This document shows positions 59,265-64,000 of a stretch of DNA of 64,000 nucleotides, one piece after another. A model generated the notes under the pieces. It had not been told where the DNA came from. It worked only from the letters and a program-made list of their open reading frames with translations, and did no database searches. A program made the position numbers and the translations under genes. The DNA is from Pseudomonas putida (GTDB lineage Bacteria; Pseudomonadota; Gammaproteobacteria; Pseudomonadales; Pseudomonadaceae): contig CP163498.1 of NCBI GenBank assembly GCA_041071465.1, positions 1,392,001 through 1,456,000 of the forward strand, written 5' to 3'. Each line of letters opens with the position of its first letter. The first letter of the stretch is position 1.

Positions 59265-60130
59265 GCCCAATCCTTGCGATGACGAATCAGGCCTTCCTGG
59301 CTGGACGATGCCACCAGTTGCCCGGCCTGGTTGAAGATGCTGCCGCGGCAGAAACCACGGGAATTACCGGCCCAGGGGCTATCGGTTGCGTACAGCAGCC
59401 ATTCGTCAGCGCGCAGGTTGCCATGGAACCACAACGAATGGTCGAGGCTGGCGATCTGCATGTCGCGCTGCCACACCGACTTGCCATGGGGCAGCAGCGC
59501 AGTGGTCAGCAGGCCGAAATCCGAGGCGTAGGCCAGCAGGTACTTGTGCAGGGCGGGTACGTCAGGCAGGTTGCCGTCGGCGCGGAACCAGGCGTACTTC
59601 ACCGGGTCGCCGGGCTTGGGGTTGAACGGGTCACGCTCGGTGACCGGGCGGATCTCGATCGGCTTGGCGCACAGCACTTTGTCGCGAATGCGCTCGGGCA
59701 ACTGGTCGGCCATGGCGCGGGCCAGTTCTACTTCGGTCGGCAGGTTTTCCGGGCCGACCACCTCTGGCATCTGCGCCTGGTGCTCGAACCCTTCCTCGTC
59801 GTACTGGAACGATGCGCTGCAGGTGAAGATGGTCTGGCCTTTCTGGATCGCCGTCACCCGCCGGGTGCTGAAACTGCCGCCATCGCGCACGCGGTCCACC
59901 GAGTACACCACCGGCAGGCTGGCATCGCCCGGGCGCAGGAAGTAGCCGTGCAACGAATGCACATGGCGCGCGTCCTCGACCGTCTGGCTGGCTGCCGACA
60001 ACGACTGCCCCAGCACTTGCCCACCGTACAGCTGGCGGAAGCCCAGGTCCTGGCTGCGGCCACGGAACAGGTTCTCCTCGATGGCTTCGAGGCTCAACAG
60101 GTCGACCAGGTCGTCCAACACATGACTCAT
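59261..60130 (-). CDS. tesB: Acyl-CoA thioesterase II
   Basis: A 289-aa double-hotdog thioesterase hydrolysing medium/long acyl-CoA. It contains LFRGRSQDLGFRQLYGGQVL, VHSLHGYFLRPGD, and the C-terminal catalytic region SLDHSLWFHGNLRADEW (Asp of DHS). Starts MSHVLDDLV; the upstream frame to 60235 crosses a REP. Overlaps the HAD gene by 4 bp. Confidence 0.95.
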   Translation of the reverse strand: MSHVLDDLVDLLSLEAIEENLFRGRSQDLGFRQLYGGQVLGQSLSAASQTVEDARHVHSLHGYFLRPGDASLPVVYSVDRVRDGGSFSTRRVTAIQKGQTIFTCSASFQYDEEGFEHQAQMPEVVGPENLPTEVELARAMADQLPERIRDKVLCAKPIEIRPVTERDPFNPKPGDPVKYAWFRADGNLPDVPALHKYLLAYASDFGLLTTALLPHGKSVWQRDMQIASLDHSLWFHGNLRADEWLLYATDSPWAGNSRGFCRGSIFNQAGQLVASSSQEGLIRHRKDWA

Positions 60131-60139
60131 CGGGGGTTC

Positions 60140-60175
60140 TCCGTAGGAGCGAGCTTGCTCGCGATGCGCCGCCCG
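60140..60175. repeat. REP-like element upstream of tesB
   Basis: ccgtaggagcgagcttgctc followed by gcgatgcgccgc, another intergenic REP subtype. Confidence 0.65.
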
Positions 60176-60277
60176 AGCGGCGCTCGATCTCACAGGCGCT
60201 GAACGTGCAACATGCAGCGCCTTCCAAGTGGGCAAATAATACAGGGTTTGTCATTGGTGCCGGGCATGGCCATGCAT

Positions 60278-60847
60278 TCAGGGGCGCAGGGTGCGCTCCC
60301 AATGGGTGCGGTCGATGCGGTACAGCACATGCGGGCGCAGCGGGTGGCCCTCAGGCAGGCGGGGGTGCTCGAAACTGCCCTGCGCGTCCTGCTGCATACC
60401 GATGGCTTGCATGACCTTCTGCGACGGCAGGTTGCTCTCGCTAGTGAACGACACCACTTCCTCCAGGCGCAATTGGGCGAAAGCACAACGCAGGCAGGTC
60501 CACGCCGCCTCGCTGGCAAAACCCAGGCCCCAGTGACGGCGGGCCAGGCGCCAGCCAATCTCCACAGCGGGGGTGAAATCGGCCTCGAAGCCCACGTGCA
60601 GCAAACCGGTCATGCCGATGAACGCGCCGCTGTCCTTGCGCTCAAGGGCCCACAAACCAAAACCGTATTCATTGAAGTGCCCGCGCACCCGACCGATCAA
60701 TGCAGCGGCTTCCAGACGCGTCAGGGGCGCCGGGAAGTAGCGCATCACCTGCGGGTCGGCGCACAGCGCGGCGAACTCGCGCAGGTCGTCGTCGTGCCAT
60801 TGGCGCAGCACCAGCCGTGCGCTTTCCAGTTCAAGGATGGGGGTCAT
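60278..60847 (-). CDS. GNAT acetyltransferase (RimJ/RimL-like)
   Basis: A 189-aa N-acetyltransferase: TPILELESARLVLRQW start, acetyl-CoA-binding RRHWGLGFASEAAWTCL (Q/RxxGxG/A variant) near residue 103-119 and the late NLPSQKVMQAIGM helix. Substrate (ribosomal protein, amine or metabolite) cannot be told. Isolated gene. Confidence 0.88.
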   Translation of the reverse strand: MTPILELESARLVLRQWHDDDLREFAALCADPQVMRYFPAPLTRLEAAALIGRVRGHFNEYGFGLWALERKDSGAFIGMTGLLHVGFEADFTPAVEIGWRLARRHWGLGFASEAAWTCLRCAFAQLRLEEVVSFTSESNLPSQKVMQAIGMQQDAQGSFEHPRLPEGHPLRPHVLYRIDRTHWERTLRP

Positions 60848-61026
60848 GGGGCCTGCTCCGGTTTTGCCGCCTTGCAGTGTACAGCGTAGGCGCGGGCTCG
60901 GCTTTCACCCAACCGGTAGCCGCCGAATGCAATTTTCACACGCCCTTCACCGGCCCCCGACAGGCCCCTCAGCACAATGCCGCCATCTCTGCCGCGCCAG
61001 ACGCGGCCATGCCAACGGAGCTACGC

Positions 61027-61713
61027 ATGCAATCGAGCAATACCCTGGGGCACGCTGCCATACACACCCGGCGCAAGCGGCGCCTGTCTCGCAAAGCCCT
61101 CGGTGCCGCCCTTGGCCTGTGCATGGTCGTGGCGGCGTTGACCACCTGGCTGGCGACGAGGACGCATATCGTGGACCTTGGCAACGAGCAACAACTGAGT
61201 GACAGCGGTTTACTGCAAGACTGGGCCGAAGGCGCGGTGATCGTGATGATCCGCCACGCCGAACGCTGCGACAGCGCACCCGGCCCCTGCCTGGACGACC
61301 CCACCGGTATCACCGTCAGCGGTAGCCAGGCCGCAACCCGTGTTGGCCAAGGGCTGAACCGGCTGGGCCTGCACAACGCCGACCTGCTGACCAGCCCGAA
61401 ACTGCGCACCCGGCAAACCGCGCACTTCATCCTCGGTCAGGCGGTGGCCAGCGAAGGCTGGCTGGAAACCTGCGACAGCCAGTTCGCCAGCGAGGCGCTG
61501 GCGCGCAAACGTGCGGGGCACAACCTGGTGCTGGTGACCCACAACGGCTGCATCGACCATTTCGCCCGCCAGCAGAACGTTGCCGGTGGCGAGCGTCAAA
61601 GCAGCTACGCCAGCGCTTTGTTCGTGTCGGTGGATGGCGATGGCAAGGCGCGCATCCGAGGGCGCCTGAACGAGCCGGACTGGCAACGCGTATTGGCCAG
61701 CGCAGGACGATAA
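61027..61713 (+). CDS. Membrane-anchored histidine phosphatase
   Basis: A 228-aa protein: basic N-terminus, one signal-anchor helix (ALGAALGLCMVVAALTTWLA, about 26-45), then a histidine-phosphatase core with the catalytic VMIRHAERCD (RH motif) and later LVTHNGCIDHF (second His). Start at 61027 with GGAG 6 nt upstream; ATG at 61009 is possible. Resembles the Ais/LPS-core phosphatase group, but that assignment is uncertain. No operon partner evident upstream. Confidence 0.8.
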   Translation: MQSSNTLGHAAIHTRRKRRLSRKALGAALGLCMVVAALTTWLATRTHIVDLGNEQQLSDSGLLQDWAEGAVIVMIRHAERCDSAPGPCLDDPTGITVSGSQAATRVGQGLNRLGLHNADLLTSPKLRTRQTAHFILGQAVASEGWLETCDSQFASEALARKRAGHNLVLVTHNGCIDHFARQQNVAGGERQSSYASALFVSVDGDGKARIRGRLNEPDWQRVLASAGR

Positions 61714-61751
61714 CTGGCAAGATCAGCACTGGCCCCGATTGTGAACACCCC

Positions 61752-62666
61752 ATGCCGCTGCCGCTGATCTACCACGAAGACTACAGCCCGGAGTTCCCCG
61801 CCGAACACCGCTTCCCGATGGACAAGTTCCGCCTGCTGCGCGACCACTTGGTCGACAGCGGGCTGACCACCGACCAAGCCCTGCTGCGCCCGGACATCTG
61901 CCCCAACGACATCCTCGCCCTGGCCCACGACCGCAGCTACATCGAGCGCTACATGAACGGCGAGCTGTCGCGCGAGGACCAGCGCCGCCTCGGCCTGCCC
62001 TGGAGCGAGGCGCTGGCCCGGCGCACCGTGCGCGCCGTCGGCGGCTCGCTGCTCACGGCCGAAATGGCCCTGCAGCACGGCATCGCCTGCCACCTCGCCG
62101 GTGGCACCCACCATGCCCATTACGACCACCCCGCCGGCTTCTGCATCTTCAACGACCTCGCGGTGATCAGCCGTTACCTGCTGGCGGCTGGCCGGGTACA
62201 CCGGGTGCTGATTTTCGACTGCGACGTGCACCAGGGCGATGGCACCGCGCGCATCCTGCACGACACGCCAGAGGCCATCACCGTGTCGCTGCACTGCGAG
62301 CAGAACTTCCCGGCCCGCAAGGCGCAAAGCGACTGGGACATCCCCCTGCCCCGTGGCATGGGCGATACCGCCTACCTGAAGGTGGTGGACGACGCCCTCA
62401 ATTACCTGCTGCCGTTGTATCAGCCCGACCTGGTGCTGTATGACGCCGGCGTCGATGTGCACAAAGACGACGCCTTGGGCTACCTGCAACTGACCGATGC
62501 TGGCGTTGCCGCCCGTGACGAAGCCGTATTGCGCCACTGCCTGGGCCGCGATATCCCGGTGGTGGGCGTGATCGGCGGTGGTTACAGCAAGGACCGCGCA
62601 GCCTTGGCCAAACGCCACGGCATCCTTCACCACAGCGCAGCACGCGTCATCGGTTGTTCACAATGA
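61752..62666 (+). CDS. Histone-deacetylase-like (class II) amidohydrolase
   Basis: A 304-aa Zn-dependent deacetylase-fold enzyme. Active-site features: HLAGGTHHAHYDHPAGFCIF (tandem HH), FDCDVHQGDGT (Asp/His metal ligands) and YDAGVDVHKDD (third ligand), GVIGGGY near the end. Bacterial members act on polyamines, acetoin-like or protein acetyl groups; the substrate here is unknown. It follows the phosphatase gene by 38 bp. Confidence 0.92.
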   Translation: MPLPLIYHEDYSPEFPAEHRFPMDKFRLLRDHLVDSGLTTDQALLRPDICPNDILALAHDRSYIERYMNGELSREDQRRLGLPWSEALARRTVRAVGGSLLTAEMALQHGIACHLAGGTHHAHYDHPAGFCIFNDLAVISRYLLAAGRVHRVLIFDCDVHQGDGTARILHDTPEAITVSLHCEQNFPARKAQSDWDIPLPRGMGDTAYLKVVDDALNYLLPLYQPDLVLYDAGVDVHKDDALGYLQLTDAGVAARDEAVLRHCLGRDIPVVGVIGGGYSKDRAALAKRHGILHHSAARVIGCSQ

Positions 62667-62814
62667 CTGTGGAACCGCTTGTGGATAACCTGCGGGAAAG
62701 GCGCTACAGCCCTTTGATGGCAAGGCCTGCAGACTTCTGAGCATTTTTTGACCAGTGCTTCCATGGCCAGCGCTGCGCTAGAATGCGCCTCTTTTCCACA
62801 GCCTGCTGCCCACC

Positions 62815-64000
62815 ATGCCCGATCTGAACCCCGCATCCTCTCCCCTCGCTGTCGTCATCGGTGGCGGCCCTGCCGGCTTGATGGCTGCCGAAGCACTGGC
62901 CCAGGCAGGCCTGTCAGTCGAGGTGTTCGATGCCATGCCTTCGGTTGGGCGCAAGTTCCTGCTGGCGGGCGTCGGCGGCATGAACATCACCCATTCCGAG
63001 CCCTACTCGGCGTTCGTGGCCCGCTATGCCGAACGCCAGGGCGAGATCGAGGCGTTGCTGCGCGACTTCGATGCGGACGCATTACGCCAATGGATTCACG
63101 GCCTGGGCATCGAAACCTTCGTCGGCACCTCGGGCCGGGTGTTTCCGACCGACATGAAAGCCGCGCCGCTGCTACGTGCCTGGCTCAAGCGCCTGCGTGA
63201 CAACGGGGTAGTTATCCACACCCGTCATCGCTGGCTGGGCTGGAACTCCGATGGCGCCTTGCGGATTGCTTATCCACAGGGCGAACGGCTGGTGAAAGCC
63301 GCCGTCGTGGTGCTGGCACTGGGGGGCGCCAGCTGGGCGCGACTGGGCTCCGACGGCAGCTGGCAACCGCTGCTGGCCGAACGGGCTGTGGATATCTCGC
63401 CTTTGCAGCCGAGCAACTGCGGTTTTGAAGTAGACAGTTGGAGCGCCTTGCTCAAGGACAAGTTCGCCGGCGCGCCGCTGAAGAACATTGCCCTCAGCGT
63501 ACCGGGCAGTGCACCGCGCAAAGGCGAGTTCATCCTCACCGCGCAAGGTGTGGAGGGCAGCCTGGTGTATGCCTGGTCGGCTCCGCTGCGCGAGGCCATC
63601 AACCGTGACGGCCGTGGGCTGCTGTTGCTCGACCTGCTGCCGGACAAGCCTGTGGACAAAATTGCCCAGGCACTGGCCAAGCCACGCGGTTCACGCTCCA
63701 TGGCCAAGCATCTGCACAGCCAGTTGGGTATCGATGGGGTCAAGGCGGCACTGCTGCGGGAGCTGACTGATCACGCGAGCTTTGCCGACCCGCAGGCGCT
63801 GGCCCGATCGATCAAGGCATTGCCGATCACGTTGGTGCGTACACGGCCGCTGGATGAAGCGATCAGTAGCGCCGGCGGGGTGCGTTTCGAGGGGCTGGAT
63901 GAGGGGTTGATGGTCAAGGGCATGCCGGGGGTGTTCTGTGCCGGCGAAATGCTGGACTGGGAGGCGCCGACCGGGGGGTATTTGCTAACGGCGTGCTTTG
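62815..64000 (+). CDS. HI0933/BaiN-type FAD flavoprotein (3' end beyond window)
   Basis: 395 codons present. N-terminal FAD motif VVIGGGPAGLMAAEALAQAG near residue 13, GRKFLLAGVGGMNITHSE typical of the HI0933 family, and the C-terminal FAD motif PGVFCAGEMLDWEAPTGGY. The gene continues past 64000 by only a few tens of codons. Activity of most family members is unknown. Confidence 0.9.
   Translation, partial: MPDLNPASSPLAVVIGGGPAGLMAAEALAQAGLSVEVFDAMPSVGRKFLLAGVGGMNITHSEPYSAFVARYAERQGEIEALLRDFDADALRQWIHGLGIETFVGTSGRVFPTDMKAAPLLRAWLKRLRDNGVVIHTRHRWLGWNSDGALRIAYPQGERLVKAAVVVLALGGASWARLGSDGSWQPLLAERAVDISPLQPSNCGFEVDSWSALLKDKFAGAPLKNIALSVPGSAPRKGEFILTAQGVEGSLVYAWSAPLREAINRDGRGLLLLDLLPDKPVDKIAQALAKPRGSRSMAKHLHSQLGIDGVKAALLRELTDHASFADPQALARSIKALPITLVRTRPLDEAISSAGGVRFEGLDEGLMVKGMPGVFCAGEMLDWEAPTGGYLLTACF

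Overview
The window looks like a chromosomal segment of a Pseudomonas putida-group bacterium. This rests on gene order (dnaK-grpE-recN-fur-omlA-ratA-smpB, then lldR/lldP/lldD/dld, then ssrA), high-GC codon use, and many REP elements of the 'tgtaggagcggcc...tcgcg' and 'tgtgggagcggg...cccgcgaa' types. The organism call is inferred from recognition, not from a database search.

Layout. Positions 1-6.5 kb hold core stress and RNA-quality genes: dnaK (cut by the window start), grpE with a textbook sigma-32 promoter, recN with a LexA-like box, fur divergent from omlA/bamE, ratA and smpB. Positions 6.6-13.4 kb hold the lactate-oxidation locus: lldR, then lldP-lldD-dld behind a perfect palindromic operator. 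The tmRNA gene follows at 14.1-14.5 kb. Its 3' end is the attachment site of an 18.5-kb island (14497 to about 32970), bounded by a near-copy of the ssrA 3' end on the right and by GGTATTCC arm-type repeats at both ends. The island carries a P4-type integrase, a DUF3987 gene, a second tyrosine recombinase and a six-gene operon (hsdM-hsdS-DUF262-DUF262/DUF1524-hsdR-ygjP-like). This operon reads as a type I restriction-modification system with two GmrSD-like proteins embedded in it. The right end of the island is decayed (SNF2 helicase and WYL-regulator remnants).

Positions 33.1-43.1 kb form a second accessory block. It starts with a structured leader and small Pseudomonas-specific genes (including DUF3077). 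A tightly packed operon follows: zinc ribbon, small protein, three dynamin-like/P-loop GTPases, a membrane coiled-coil protein, a YkgJ-type CxxCxxCC protein, a YaaW-like protein and a membrane protein. A WYL regulator of the BrxR/CapW type closes the block. The operon leader and the WYL gene share an 18/23-match sequence element, which ties the regulator to the operon. This is the best candidate for an undescribed (possibly anti-phage or membrane-stress) system.

Positions 43-64 kb are ordinary accessory and core metabolism: TonB receptor, MFS exporter with LysR regulator, amino-acid permease, D-glucarate catabolism (gudD-gudP) with a divergent GntR/FadR regulator and paired operators, a ferric-type ABC importer, an MDR oxidoreductase, a HAD phosphatase with tesB, a GNAT acetyltransferase, a histidine phosphatase, a histone-deacetylase-like hydrolase and a partial HI0933-type flavoprotein.

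Sequence quality. At least eleven otherwise intact or conserved reading frames are broken by an apparent single-base deletion, nearly all in a short homopolymer. This pattern suggests uncorrected sequencing error more than real pseudogenes. I give merged coordinates for those genes and name each break.
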